Source: Uranotaenia lowii (taxonomy: Eukaryota; Arthropoda; Insecta; Diptera; Culicidae). Taken from it: DNA of 64,000 nt. A program made the translations under genes and the position numbers. Numbering within the stretch: the first letter of the stretch is position 1; each line of letters opens with the position of its first letter. This document shows, piece after piece, positions 44,900-55,299 of the stretch. Below the pieces are notes generated by a model, which had not been told where the DNA came from, did not search any database, and worked only from the letters and a program-made list of their open reading frames with translations. Location: the NCBI RefSeq assembly GCF_029784155.1, contig NC_073692.1, forward strand, positions 373,120,813 to 373,184,812. Direction: 5' to 3'.

Positions 44900-46127
44900 A
44901 TGGCGGAATCTATTCCGCCCTGGGGGCCCCTTCCCGGTCCTTCCAACCGGAACTCGAGGACTCTTCCCAGATGGATGGATCCAAACGATGTCCATGGGGA
45001 GGTCCGCTTCCTCATACTGAAACCTGGTGACAAATTCAAGCTGCCCCAAAACCCCTTCATCATCTCCAAATCGATTGACCAGATCGCTGGTCGCATCGAT
45101 GGTGCCAGCCCAACCGACGGAGGACAAGCTGTCCTGCTGAAAGTTCGAAGCCAGCAACAATTCGATAAACTTCTTCAACTGAAGAAGCTCATCGACAATA
45201 CACCGGTCTCAGTCGTGCCACATCCCACCAAAAATTCATGCCAGTGCGTCGTTTCGTGCAGAGAAGTAGCAGATCTCAAGGATAACGAAATCTGTCAAGC
45301 TCTCGAGGACCAAAATGTCGTTAAGGTCTATCGCTTTACAAGGAAAATCAACGAAAAAAACAACGCCTACTAACACTATGGTGCTCACCTTCAGCGGCAC
45401 CGTTCCTCCAACCCACGTCTGGTTCGGGTACCTCCGTGTTCCCACTAGGCCCTACTATCCAAGGCCCATGCAATGCTTTACCTGTGGAAAATTTGGCCAT
45501 ACCAAGGGCAAGTGCTCAAACACACCCATCTGCCAAAACTGCGGGGAAAATAATATTCATGCCGATTGCCCAAACGACCCCCACTGTAACAACTGCCAAG
45601 GTGAACACTCAACAACCAACAGAATATGCCCTGCTTACCAACAGGAACAGAGCATCATCCGGATCCGCGTGGATATGGGAATCAGCCACTCCGAAGCTGC
45701 AAAAGAATTTCATTCTCGAAGAAACTCCGCCAGCATATCAAAGGTCCAACAACGCATTGTCAACACTATTCCATCACCTCAAGAAGACAACAACAGAATT
45801 TTTGAGCTGGAGAAACAAATTGCGAATCTGGTTAAGAAAAACATCGAACTTTTAGCCAGAATCTCGGAACTGGAAACCAAAAAGAACATCCAGAGTGACG
45901 AATCGGACACCACTTTAACGGACTCCAACAGCGAAGCATCAATGGACACTGCCGACGACTCCCAACCGCTCAGCTCGACCCCGAAGCGTGGCCGTGGTAC
46001 CGAATCTCCCGAAAAGACCTCTCCAGTTCGCATGAACAAAACCAGGAGACCATCCACCCAGTCCGACTCTGACTTCGAAATCCCCAGGTACGGTAACCAA
46101 CCAATCAAATTGCCCAACCGCCGGTAA
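44900..46127 (+). pseudogene. I-clade LINE copy 1 ORF1 (gag-like), single-base frameshift
   Basis: ORF1 encodes the nucleic-acid-binding partner protein of the LINE. The start MAESIPPWGPLPGPSNRNSR parallels copy 2. The first frame (44900-45373) covers the N-terminal region with FIISKSIDQIAGRI and the CQCVVSCREVADL block. It then runs into a seven-A tract (45354-45360) and stops at 45371. The rest continues one base later, in the frame 45315-46127: TNTMVLTFSGTVP, then CFTCGKFGHTKGKC, CQNCGENNIHADC and CNNCQGEHSTTNRIC (three CCHC-type knuckles), and a C-terminal coiled coil with LEKQIANLVKKNIELLARIS. Comparison with copy 2 indicates one extra base in the A run. An assembly or sequencing error cannot be excluded. 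Confidence 0.88.
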
Positions 46128-46201
46128 GTCGATTTTTACTTTATTTTCCACTGGCCCTCCTACCTGAACGCTATTTGAAGATTTTTCTCACTACTCTTGA
46201 T

Positions 46202-49200
46202 ATGGCTTCCAACATTCCTACGTACAAAACTGTAACCAATCTTGCTATCCAGTGGAATATTTTGGGTTTTAAAGCTCGTCTACCGGAAATTCAAATCCTT
46301 GTTGCCAAATATTCACCGATTATCCTCGCATTACAAGAAACCCTTATTTCAGATACATCTATCAATCGAAACGCAATCAAAGGCTACCAACTTATTACCC
46401 ACAAAGACTCCACCAATCCCCACAGTAGAGGCGTCTGTCTCGGTATAAAAAACGGTTTCCCCTTTTCCCCAATCCCCATCCAATCAAATCTCAACATCAT
46501 CTGCATCCGTCTACAGGCTCCAATAAACATCTCAATTGTCTCCCTCTATGCCTCGCCATCACTTCCCTATCAAGATTTCGCCAAGGGCCTGGAAGATCTC
46601 ATTCCTCAAATTCCACCCCCTATAATGTTACTAGGAGATTTTAACGCCCATTCTACTGAATGGGGAGGCAAAACAGTCGACCGACGTGGTCGTTTTCTCA
46701 GTGATTTCGCCCTAGCAAACAGTCTAACTATTCTGAACAACGGTTCCCACACCCGCATATGCCCCAGCACTGGCAACACGTCCTCCCTGGACCTAAGCAT
46801 CACATCTTTGTCTCATGGATCTAAATTCCGCTGGAACGTCCTCGATGACAGTGGAGGAAGTGACCACCTCCCGATTCTAGTTAAAATTGAACATCCTACC
46901 ACAATAGTAGCCACCAGACCCCGTTGGCGCTACCAGGAAGCCGACTGGTTTGGCTATCAAAATCATGTTGATCACCTTATCTCACTGTCTGTTCCGAACA
47001 ACGTCGACTCCTTTAACTCAATACTTTTAGAAGCCGGTACTAAATTTATCCCTCGATCTAAAGGAATTCCCGGTAAAACCTCCGTCCCCTGGTGGGGACC
47101 TGAAGTCCGTGATGCGATAAAGCTAAGAAGAAAAACCCTTCGCACACTAAGGCGAATTCCCAACGATGATCCTCGAAAACCAAGTGCCCTCGAGTCTTTC
47201 AAAATAGCTAGAGCTTCTGCCCGATCAGCAGTCCGCACTGCTAAACTCAATACCTGGCAAACATTCACCGAAGAAATTCATCCTAATACCCCCTCTAAGG
47301 TCCTTTGGAATAAAATTAAATGTCTAAATGGCGAACCTAGAAAAAACCAATTTCACCTCCTCTTAAACCGACAATATACCAACGATCCATCTTTACTAGC
47401 CGAAGCCTTCTCCAACCACTTCACCTCAACTCAGTCTACCCCCAACAACAATAACAATTCAATAACGCCAAATCCACAACCCCTCTCACTTGCAGACATT
47501 CCTCTATCCCCTACTTTCCAAACCGCCAACAATAACATCTATAATTCTGACTTTAGTCTTGAAGAGCTACACTCTGCTCTACACAAAGTCAAAGGACTAT
47601 CTTCTGGTCCCGACGACATTGGCTATCCTCTGTTGAAACATCTATCCCCCCTCGCCAAAATTACATTCCTAGATATTATTAATAAGATTTGGAATGACGG
47701 GCACATTCCCGTCGAATGGAAACGAGGACTGGTTGTTCCCATCCCAAAACCACAAAAAGACCCATGTAATCTTGATAGTTATCGCCCCATCACCCTCTTG
47801 GACTGCTCGGGGAAGATTATGGAAAGGATGGTTAACCATCGATTAAACACAATCCTCGATCAAAACAGCCGCCTGGATGACCGACAGTATGCTTTCCGTC
47901 CTGGTCGATCCACAGACGACTACCTCTGCCTCCTAGAGAACATTCTCGATGACTCACTGAATCAACATCAGCACATCGACCTCCTGTCCCTGGACCTTTC
48001 TAAAGCGTTCGACAGAGTCAATCCAGAGATAATCCTCAAGACTTTACAGGAATGGAAAATCGAAGGTCGCATGCTTAAATACATCCACAGTTTTCTCTCG
48101 AACCGCTCGATCCAAGTCATCGTTAATGCCACCCTCTCTAATCCCAAACCTGTCCTGAATGGAGTCCCCCAGGGCTCAGTGATATCCCCAACCCTCTTCC
48201 TTATTGCCATCAACTCAATATTTAAAATAATACCCAAAAACATCAAAATCCTTGTGTACGCAGACGACATCCTTCTGATCTCAATCTCCCCTTTTGCTCG
48301 CCTCTCGCGTTTGAGATTACAAACTGCCCTAGATACCGTAGGAAGATGGGCCCCTAAAGTCGGCTTTCTCTTCTCTCCTGACAAATCAAAGCTTATTCAT
48401 CTTGGTCCTAACAGGAAAAAACTTAAGAAACTCCCTTCGGTAAAAATGTTTGATCAAATCATACCACTTGTCCACTCCTTCCGTCTTCTTGGAGTTTGGA
48501 TCGATGATCGCCTTTCCTTCAGAGTACACTTTGATCAAATCAGAAAGAACGCTACGAACAAAATAAATATCCTTCGCATTCTTAGCAATACACCTAGCAT
48601 GGCAAATCGGGACTCACTAATGAGATTTTTACATGGCTGGCTAATACCCTCTACGCTATATGGAATTGGTTTCGTCAGTCGAGCCGGCCCACTTCTCTAT
48701 GACAAACTTGAACCTCTATATAACCGATGCATCCGTATTATAAGCTCCGCCTTCTGCACCAGCCCCACACTGTCACTGATGGCGGAAAGTGGACAGACTC
48801 CATTCAACTTTCTCATAGCTAAACATCTCACCTGTAAATCATTACGCTGGCTCGCCATTGGTGGCAGTAGTGACTCACCCATGATCGATCGTAATAACAT
48901 AATACTTCAAGACCTTATTAACACCCCTATACCACCCATTTGCCCAAGAAGAAAAACATCTTTTAAGTATTGGACCGAAAACATCCCACCCGTTGACTTC
49001 TCCTTATCACATAAAATTAATGCCGGGCAACATCCTTTAGTGGTTTTACCACATTTCCATAACCTGGTCGATGAGAAATATTCCTCAAGTTCACATATCT
49101 TCACCGACGGCTCCAAAAATACAGATGGTAAAGTTGGCTGTGGCATACATGACTCGATCAACAACAGATTTATGGCTCTACCCCATCAATGTTCCGTCTT

Positions 49201-49873
49201 TAGCTCCGAAGCCTATGCTTTAATGGACGCCCTTCAAAACACCCAGACTCCCAATCCTCCCGTCATATTCTCCGACTCCGCGAGCGTCTTAAAAGCTGTC
49301 TCCGGAGGGAACTTAAAACATCCCTGGATCACAACCATATCCGAAGAAGCTCTAAACAGAAAAGCAACCCTCGTCTGGATACCGGGCCATGCGGGAATAC
49401 CCGGCAATGTCGCCGCCGACCGTCTGGCTCTCCGTGGCACAGAAGAGACTCCCTTACCCATATCCATCCCACAACAAGATGCCTATCGCTACGTCAAAAA
49501 ACAGCTTAGTCTTGCCTGGGAGAGAAAATGGGTCGAAAATCGAACTGCCAAACTGCGCGAAGCAAAAAACAGCACACTCAAATGGACTGACCGTAGCAAC
49601 CCCCAAGAAAGAATCGTTCTAACTCGACTCCGAATAGGTCACACCAGGTTCACGCACTCCTACCTACTCGATAGAGAACCCCCACCAATCTGTCCATCCT
49701 GTCACTGTACAATTTCTGTACGCCACCTACTCATCGAATGTTCAATCTTCTCATCCGAAAGAACAGCGTGTCAATTGGGACACAACATCCGTCAAGTGCT
49801 CTCAAATTGTCCCTCTGAAGAAAGAAAGCTCATCCTTTTTCTTAAAAGAACAGGTCTTTTCAAACAACTATAG
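46202..49873 (+). CDS. I-clade LINE copy 1 ORF2: endonuclease, reverse transcriptase, RNase H
   Basis: This open frame of about 1223 codons encodes the retrotransposition enzyme. The AP-type endonuclease has LALQETLI (Glu), LLGDFNAHSTEWGG (Asp/Asn) and GGSDHLPILV (Asp-His) within residues 1-240. A WWGPEVRDAIKLRRK linker follows. The reverse transcriptase shows GLSSGPDDIGYPLLK, YRPITLLDCSGKIMER, LLSLDLSKAFDRVNP, NGVPQGSVISPTLFLI and VYADDILLIS (catalytic pair near residue 687). The RNase H has HIFTDGSKN, SSEAYALMDAL, FSDSASVLKAV and WIPGHAGIPGNVAADRLA, a complete Asp-Glu-Asp-Asp/His set near 968-1080. The tail has a CPSCHCTISVRHLLIEC zinc-knuckle-like motif. I chose the start MASNIPTYK rather than the upstream ATG-like frame because copy 2 starts at the equivalent MATNN. 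All catalytic residues are present, so the protein could be active. Confidence 0.93.
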   Translation: MASNIPTYKTVTNLAIQWNILGFKARLPEIQILVAKYSPIILALQETLISDTSINRNAIKGYQLITHKDSTNPHSRGVCLGIKNGFPFSPIPIQSNLNIICIRLQAPINISIVSLYASPSLPYQDFAKGLEDLIPQIPPPIMLLGDFNAHSTEWGGKTVDRRGRFLSDFALANSLTILNNGSHTRICPSTGNTSSLDLSITSLSHGSKFRWNVLDDSGGSDHLPILVKIEHPTTIVATRPRWRYQEADWFGYQNHVDHLISLSVPNNVDSFNSILLEAGTKFIPRSKGIPGKTSVPWWGPEVRDAIKLRRKTLRTLRRIPNDDPRKPSALESFKIARASARSAVRTAKLNTWQTFTEEIHPNTPSKVLWNKIKCLNGEPRKNQFHLLLNRQYTNDPSLLAEAFSNHFTSTQSTPNNNNNSITPNPQPLSLADIPLSPTFQTANNNIYNSDFSLEELHSALHKVKGLSSGPDDIGYPLLKHLSPLAKITFLDIINKIWNDGHIPVEWKRGLVVPIPKPQKDPCNLDSYRPITLLDCSGKIMERMVNHRLNTILDQNSRLDDRQYAFRPGRSTDDYLCLLENILDDSLNQHQHIDLLSLDLSKAFDRVNPEIILKTLQEWKIEGRMLKYIHSFLSNRSIQVIVNATLSNPKPVLNGVPQGSVISPTLFLIAINSIFKIIPKNIKILVYADDILLISISPFARLSRLRLQTALDTVGRWAPKVGFLFSPDKSKLIHLGPNRKKLKKLPSVKMFDQIIPLVHSFRLLGVWIDDRLSFRVHFDQIRKNATNKINILRILSNTPSMANRDSLMRFLHGWLIPSTLYGIGFVSRAGPLLYDKLEPLYNRCIRIISSAFCTSPTLSLMAESGQTPFNFLIAKHLTCKSLRWLAIGGSSDSPMIDRNNIILQDLINTPIPPICPRRKTSFKYWTENIPPVDFSLSHKINAGQHPLVVLPHFHNLVDEKYSSSSHIFTDGSKNTDGKVGCGIHDSINNRFMALPHQCSVFSSEAYALMDALQNTQTPNPPVIFSDSASVLKAVSGGNLKHPWITTISEEALNRKATLVWIPGHAGIPGNVAADRLALRGTEETPLPISIPQQDAYRYVKKQLSLAWERKWVENRTAKLREAKNSTLKWTDRSNPQERIVLTRLRIGHTRFTHSYLLDREPPPICPSCHCTISVRHLLIECSIFSSERTACQLGHNIRQVLSNCPSEERKLILFLKRTGLFKQL

Positions 49874-50584
49874 CCCTCCTGCCTCCTTAATCTCCCCTTA
49901 CTCCTTTCCTTCCAAATCCTCAAATCCTAATAACAACATGTTCACATCCCAATCACTCACAAAAGAAAAAAAAAAAAATACAAAAAAAAAAAAAAAAAAC
50001 AAAAAAAAAATACAAAAAAAAAATACAAAAAAAAACAAAAAAAAAAAAAAAATCAAAAAAAAAAAATACAAAAAAAAAACAAACTGAAAAAAAAAAAAAA
50101 AATTCAAAACTCAAATAGACAAAATGAAAAAAAAAAAAAAAAAATTCAAAAGTAGAACAGACAACCAGGGTTGGAAATCCATTCTTGAATTACTTCTTAC
50201 TGATACCTAATCCAGATTGTTTAACCTCTCAGTGAATTTGTTTCCTAACATATCCGGACCTGTGTGCCGGTTGAACAATTTGTTTCATTTATCCGGACTT
50301 GACTGCCATCAGGACTCTTCGTTTTCTTATGATTCCGGGCTTTACATACCGTAAGAAACATCTGTCCTCATAAATCTGGACTTGCATTCCGTTAGATCAA
50401 ATGTTCATGACATATCCGGACTTGCGTACCGCTACCGGAAACAATTCAACTAACCTAACCACAAGAATCAATCCGACAAGAAACAATCTGACAAGCATTA
50501 CCACATGAAAGAAGGAATAGGGAAGAATGCCCTAAGTGGTAAATTCCTGGAAAAAAAAAAAAGAAAAAAAAAAAAAAAAAAAAA
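49874..50584 (+). repeat. LINE copy 1 3' region: A-rich tract, CCGGAC minisatellite and A tail
   Basis: After the stop comes a long A-rich tract (about 49960-50150) broken by TAC, AAC and ATC units. Then comes a degenerate repeat of the pattern ATCCGGAC-TTG-GTACCG-TT-AACAA at about 50257, 50297, 50383 and 50418. It ends with GGGAAGAATGCC and AGTGGTAAATTCCTGG and the A tail. The same minisatellite and the same terminal block occur in copy 2 (60285-60616), so they are family features. The A-rich tract is absent from copy 2. Confidence 0.8.
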
Positions 50585-50774
50585 GCGCGAGCATTATTTG
50601 TTACTGGAGCGTCATATCGTTTGGTCGCAGTAAGTGACGGCGGTTGTTCGTGATGTGAAGAAAACTAGCAGCAAAGAAGCAGAGTTTACGAGTTAACCAC
50701 TATGGAAAACGGAACTAACGCTCTGAAACATCCAGCGCTTTGATAAGTCGGCTTTCTGATACTAAATGGTCCTT

Positions 50775-51521
50775 TTAAGGGCCACTAATTGTTCTATAAA
50801 AAGTCTTGATCAACTGAAGTTTGTCTAAGTACAAAATGCAGGGAATCGATGTAGAAAATGATTAATATGAGATAAGTGACAAAAATTACAAAAATGAAAT
50901 GCATTACATAAAGGAAAAAATTACAAACATGGCTGATAAATCCTGAAAAGCTAATTGAAAACATTCTGTTGAAAAAAATAAGAGACCAACCTATCCAACT
51001 TAAATTGCCTAGTGTGGATTAGGCTCTGTGCCGAAAAATATAGTACCAACCAATGCTAAGATATTATTTTAAATATGATACTCTAATTTTGAGTTTTTGA
51101 AGTTTTAAGAAAAACTGTTTAAGATTATGGTTGGGTGGACAACATGGCTTAGGAGAAGCAGTAGCAGCTTTCGTATCTATGTCAGTCACTTTTTTGGTTG
51201 TTTGCCCTCAGACTGCGAGTTTTCTGCGTCAATCAACTATCTGATGGATCTGGATTTCTTTCCATCATATATTCTAGCTTTGCTGCGGCCTCATTCTGGG
51301 TTGCTTGGTGTTGGCTGGGGGAGCGGCAGCTGAAGCCGGGACTGCACACACGAAAGACAAGGATCACAGAAATTTTCAATACGACTGAAGCTCGGCTACT
51401 TAAAAAATGAAGCTCGGCTACAGCTCCGCTGCTATATTTATAAATTCCCAAACACAAATTCAAATACGAACTCCATTGGTATTGGTGTACCAACACACAG
51501 TCGATACAAAATGTTATCTGG
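50775..51521. other. No recognised gene
   Basis: AT-rich DNA between the foldback element and the next palindromic element. GAAGCTCGGCTAC occurs twice, at about 51388 and 51408. Open frames at 51127-51410 have no recognisable domain. Confidence 0.45.
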
Positions 51522-51623
51522 TTAAGATGTCTCTGAAAGAGGCGTTTTTCGTGACGCGAGAACCGTTCGCGAATTTCAATTTGCACCCCTATATTGTTGC
51601 CGTAAGACGTAATTCTACGTCAA

Positions 51624-53015
51624 TGAGTGCATACGAACCATAGGTTATACCTTCAAATCTAGCCCTATCCCATCACTTATGGCTGAAAGCGGTGAAATGC
51701 CCTTCAAATACCTCATAACCCAACATCTGTCTTCTAAGTCCCTACGATGGTTAGCCATGGGTGGCTCTGAAAATGCTTGCCTGATTTCCCGTACCAATCT
51801 TCTACTCCACGAACTGACCGACAGCTATCTTCCAGCTATCTGCCAAAGGAAAACTACAAAATTCCGCTACTGGACGGACAAAACCCCAACAATCGATTTT
51901 AGTTTGCTCAAAGAACTGAAAGCTGGACAACCAGCAAACGTGGTTAAACCGCATTTTCAATCATTAGTCGAACACAAATACTGCTCCCATGTTCGTATCT
52001 TTACAGATGGTTCCAAGACCGATGACCGTGTGGGTTGTGGAATCTATGATGGCCGCAACAATAGAAGTCTCGCCCTGCCGGCCGACTGCTCCGTTTTTAG
52101 CTCAGAAGCCTACGCCCTACTTGAGGCCATACGAAACTCAGTAGCAGAAACCAGCCCCAATGCTGTATTCTCCGATTCTGCCAGTGTTCTAAAGGCAGTC
52201 TGCGCCGGCAACCTGAAACACCCCTGGATATCAAGCATCACTGACGAAGCCCTGATGAAAAAAGTTTGCCTGGTATGGGTTCCCGGCCATGTGGGTATTC
52301 CGGGAAACGAAGCAGCAGACAGACTAGCCGCTGAAGGTGCAAAAATGTCCCCGCCTTCCATACCCATTCCCCAACAAGACGCCTATCGAGCTATCAAAAC
52401 GAAGTTATTACATGCTTGGGAAGCTAAATGGAGACTAGTGCAAAACAACAAACTCCGGGAAATCAAAAACTGCACCCTCAAATGGGTAGATCGTCCCAAC
52501 CCTTAAGAACGCCGAGCTCTCACACGGCTACGAATTGTACACACCCTACTCACCCACAGTTATCTGATGGAGCGAGCAGATCCTCCAATGTGTCCTTCAT
52601 GTGACTGTCTTCTAACAATCAAGCATATCCTCATAAACTGTCCCATCTATTCGACTCAAAGACAAATATTTGATCTTAGCATCAGCCTTCGGGAAGTCTT
52701 GTCAAACGACCCCGAAGAAGAGGAGAAACTGCTTAAGTTTCTGAAGAAAACTGACCTCATATTCAAAATCTAACTTGTGGCTATCTTTCTCTATCCTATC
52801 AAAAACTTGAAAAATCACCAAAATGGTTAAATCTTCTCTTTTTTATACTATCTCTCCCCTTTTACATTCTTTAAATGTTATATGTATATAAAAAAAAAAC
52901 AAAAAAAAAAGAAAAAACAAAAAAAACAAAAACAAAAAACCACTAGACACGGATGGATGAGGGATGAATCATCCTAAACGGATGAAAATCCTTATAAAAA
53001 AAAAATAAAAAAAAT
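51624..53015 (+). mobile_element. I-clade LINE, 5'-truncated copy 3
   Basis: The fragment is flanked by a 13-bp duplication AATTCTACGTCAA (51611-51623 and 53016-53028). It begins inside ORF2 just before the LMAESG block and includes RNase H, the C-terminus and an A-rich 3' end (52885-53015) with a GGATGGATGAGGGATGAATC stretch. It lacks the CCGGAC minisatellite of copies 1 and 2, so it may be a related subfamily. 5' truncation with a clean duplication is normal for LINE insertions. Confidence 0.88.
51640..52773 (+). pseudogene. LINE copy 3 ORF2 C-terminus with RNase H, one in-frame stop
   Basis: The frame reads LMAESGEMPFKYLI, then an RNase H domain with HVRIFTDGSKTDD-like text, FSSEAYALLEAI, FSDSASVLKAV and WVPGHVGIPGNEAADRLA. 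A TAA at 52504-52506 replaces the Gln codon expected from the other copies (PQER). The same frame continues afterwards to the zinc-knuckle-like CPSCDCLLTIKHILINC and ends at 52771-52773. Apart from that stop the fragment is open, so the insertion is fairly young. It has no reverse transcriptase and cannot mobilise itself. Confidence 0.88.
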
Positions 53016-53028
53016 AATTCTACGTCAA

Positions 53029-53593
53029 AACGAATATAACGCAATACGAAATGAATTATCCCTCTCAACTTATGTACGTACGTCAATCTTTTAAATCTCA
53101 TCGGTTCATTCATCCCAGAAATTTCAAATGGCGTTACAACAATGGACATACCGTAAATTTATGGTCTACAAATATAAAGAAAGAACGCCCATCTTTCAAA
53201 GTTTTAAAGTTCACCGTTTTCCTTGGAAAAATTTGATAAATTAAAAAGCTCAGAATGGTATTGTTGAAGAAAAGTAGCGGTTACAAGCATTTGACGTTTA
53301 AAAGATAAAAATTTTAAACTGACTCTAGTTATATCTTAAATATTGATTTCTCAAAGTACTGACCTAAACCTCAACTCAATCCAACTCTTTAAAAAAATTT
53401 AATGTCTCGGTCTGACAAGTGAATTTGGAAAGCCTTCTATGGACTGGAAGAATACGAATTTGAGTCTTTTTTAATCAGTGCACCTTCTTCAATTCAAAAT
53501 TTAGCTTAAAAAAGGCGTTCTTCTGAGAGATTTGTTAGTACCAAACCGGTTCTAGTTGAATTTTACTACTCAACTGTAAATTTTGTCAGTTTT
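53029..53593. other. Interior of the inverted-repeat element; no gene
   Basis: AT-rich sequence between the arms of the split element. No transposase or other coding signature was recognised. Confidence 0.45.
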
Positions 53594-53704
53594 GACGTAG
53601 AATTACGTCTTACGGCAACACTATAGGGGGGCAAATTGAAATTTGCGAACAGAACTCGCGTCACGAAAAACTCCTCTTTAAGAGCCATCACATCTAAAGG
53701 ATTA

Positions 53705-53797
53705 TGACGTCATCACCAACGCCTGCTTTGATGGGTTTTGTTTTTCCATACCTACGAAAGGTATAAAACAAAGGGCTCTGCGGTCGACTCGGTTTCA
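53705..53797 (+). promoter_or_regulatory. CRE and TATA-like core promoter ahead of LINE copy 2
   Basis: A perfect TGACGTCA palindrome (53705-53712) is followed 50 bases later by TATAAAA (53762-53768). LINE copy 2 inserted 29 bases after the TATA box. On the far side of the LINE the duplicated target ends GGTTTCA and continues GTTTCG, which, joined before insertion, would give a TTTCAGTTT initiator at about +34 from the TATA box. The arrangement looks like a real polymerase II core promoter now disconnected from its start region. It could belong to a host gene or an old mobile element. Confidence 0.45.
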
Positions 53798-53981
53798 TCA
53801 TCATTAACAAATCAGTTCTGTTTTGACAGTGCATCAGTGTAGACGTGTTTTTGGTTGCTCTCACTTGGAAACTCTTTCGCTCGTGCTCTCCATCACGGAC
53901 ATCATATCGACACTTCGTTTTTAGTGCCGTTTACCGGAAGAAATTTTCTTCATCTGCTGAACATCAACCAAGTTTCTTCGG

Positions 53982-55235
53982 ATGGCGGAAGCTTTTTCGC
54001 CATGGGGGGATCCTCCGGGCCCCTCCAATCGCAACTCCCGGACCGTTCCAAGCTGGATGGACCCATTCGATAAATTTGGTGAAATCCAGTTCCTCACTCT
54101 CAAAGCCACCAACAACAGCAAGCTGACATCCAACCCTTTCATTATCTCCAAGTCCATCGATCAAACCGCTGGCCGCATAGAAGGTGTTAGTGCTATCGAC
54201 GCAGGAAAATCGTTTCTACTACGAGTCCGAAGCAAGCAACAAGTCGATAAGCTTCTTCAAATGAAGAGACTTATTGACGAAACTCCCGTTCTCGTTGAAC
54301 CCCATCCCACGATGAATACATGCCAATGTGTCGTCTCATGTCGCGAAGTGGCTGGACTCAGTGACTCGGAAATCTGCAACGCTCTCGAAGACCAAAGAGT
54401 GACAAAGGTTTACCGATTCACCCGGAAAATAGACGGTATCTCCACCCCAACCAACACGATGGTGCTTACATTCTCCGGTACAGTTCCCTCAAGACACGTC
54501 TGGTTTGGATACCTTCGCGTAACTACTAGGCCCTACTACCCGCGTCCCATGCAGTGCTTGCTCTGCGGAAAGTTTGGCCACACTAAAACCAAATGTCCCA
54601 ACCAGCCGATTTGCCACAACTGTGGGGAATCTGCCTCCCACAAAGACTGCCCCAACCCGGCTCACTGCAACAACTGCCTTGGTAGCCACCCTACAACCAA
54701 CCGATCCTGTCCTAGATATCTGGAGGAACAAAACATCATCCGTATAAGAACCGATCTCGGCGTTAGCCACTCCGAAGCCATTAAGGAGTACAAATCCCGC
54801 CTGAATTCCCAATCGAAACTTCAAGCCCGTATGGAAAACGCCAAAACCGCTCCAGCTGACAACAATCCCCGAATTAAAACCCTAGAAAAACAAATCGCCG
54901 ATCTGCTCAAGACGAACCTGGAACTTCAAGCCAAGATTGCCAGCCTGGAAAACCAAATAAACCAAGGAAATGAAACCTCCGACTCCGACTCAACTCTAAC
55001 AGACACCAACAGCAACTCATCCATGGACACAACCGAACATCCTCCAAGCCACACTTCTACTCCCAAACGCAGCAGAGGAACAGAATCTCCTGAATGCACC
55101 TCGCCGATCAACAAAAAACCAACATTTTTCCCGGACCAGCAACCTGTTATACCCGGTAAAGGCAACCAGCGCAGAACATCTACTCCCCCAGGAAAGGTAT
55201 CGACTTCCCCCACTCCCCCTTCAATAACTCGGTAA
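53982..55235 (+). CDS. I-clade LINE copy 2 ORF1 (gag-like), intact, 417 aa
   Basis: ORF1 proteins of I elements bind element RNA and act as nucleic acid chaperones in the ribonucleoprotein particle. The frame starts MAEAFSPWGDPPGPSNRNSR, right after the 184-bp leader. An N-terminal domain has FIISKSIDQTAGRIEG, CQCVVSCREVAGL and YRFTRKIDG. Then HVWFGYLRVTTRPYYPRPMQ leads into three zinc knuckles: CLLCGKFGHTKTKC (about residues 192-205), CHNCGESASHKDC and CNNCLGSHPTTNRSC (ending about 243). A coiled coil with LEKQIADLLKTNLELQAKIA follows near 290-325, then a Ser/Thr/Pro-rich tail. It is uninterrupted. ORF2 starts 64 bases after the stop, so its translation probably depends on re-initiation. Confidence 0.93.
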   Translation: MAEAFSPWGDPPGPSNRNSRTVPSWMDPFDKFGEIQFLTLKATNNSKLTSNPFIISKSIDQTAGRIEGVSAIDAGKSFLLRVRSKQQVDKLLQMKRLIDETPVLVEPHPTMNTCQCVVSCREVAGLSDSEICNALEDQRVTKVYRFTRKIDGISTPTNTMVLTFSGTVPSRHVWFGYLRVTTRPYYPRPMQCLLCGKFGHTKTKCPNQPICHNCGESASHKDCPNPAHCNNCLGSHPTTNRSCPRYLEEQNIIRIRTDLGVSHSEAIKEYKSRLNSQSKLQARMENAKTAPADNNPRIKTLEKQIADLLKTNLELQAKIASLENQINQGNETSDSDSTLTDTNSNSSMDTTEHPPSHTSTPKRSRGTESPECTSPINKKPTFFPDQQPVIPGKGNQRRTSTPPGKVSTSPTPPSITR

Positions 55236-55299
55236 GTTTATCAATCTCTTTTTCCACTGTTTGCTCGTTTCAAATTATCACACTTCCTTGTTTTTCGTA

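Larger units (their letters stand above)
44713..50584 (+). mobile_element. I-clade LINE, full-length copy 1
   Basis: The copy is flanked by a perfect 12-bp target duplication GCGCGAGCATTA (44701-44712 and 50585-50596). It contains a 187-bp 5' leader with TCAGT at +14, ORF1 with CCHC knuckles, ORF2 with endonuclease, reverse transcriptase and RNase H, an A-rich 3' region (about 49960-50150), a degenerate CCGGAC minisatellite and an A tail. Presence of RNase H together with this ORF1 places it in the I clade (MosquI-like elements are known from mosquitoes). A full 5' end, long duplication and an open ORF2 point to a recent insertion. ORF1 has a one-base frameshift. Confidence 0.92.
44408..50774. 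mobile_element. Foldback element split by I-clade LINE copy 1
   Basis: The arm at 44408-44599 (AGTTAGTATCAGGAAGCC, ACGCTGGATGTTTGAGAG, GCCGTCGCTTACTGCGACC, GACGCTCCAGTAACAAATAA) is matched in reverse complement and in the same order at 50585-50774. Between the arms, at 44600-44700, a smaller inverted pair (GGCCTTTTATAACCTT and AGTTATAAAAGGCC) forms the centre. Without the LINE the element is about 480 bp and almost entirely self-complementary. The LINE inserted at the inner edge of the right arm, with GCGCGAGCATTA duplicated. Confidence 0.85.
51522..53697. mobile_element. Inverted-repeat element split by LINE copy 3
   Basis: The left arm (51522-51623) with AAGAGGCGTTTTTCGTGACG, AATTTCAATTTGC, GTTGCCGTAAGACG and TAATTCTACGTCAA is matched in reverse complement at about 53594-53697. 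The LINE fragment inserted at the inner end of the left arm, duplicating AATTCTACGTCAA. Without it the element is about 780 bp, with an AT-rich interior and no transposase. Confidence 0.75.

Noticed and set aside
45350..45373. Possible programmed -1 ribosomal frameshift at the A AAA AAC heptamer in LINE copy 1 ORF1
   Set aside because: The downstream ORF1 part lies in the +1, not the -1, frame, and copy 2 encodes ORF1 in one frame without an A run. A one-base insertion explains the break.
49898..50107. Phe-rich minus-strand frame
   Set aside because: It is the complement of the A-rich 3' region of LINE copy 1.
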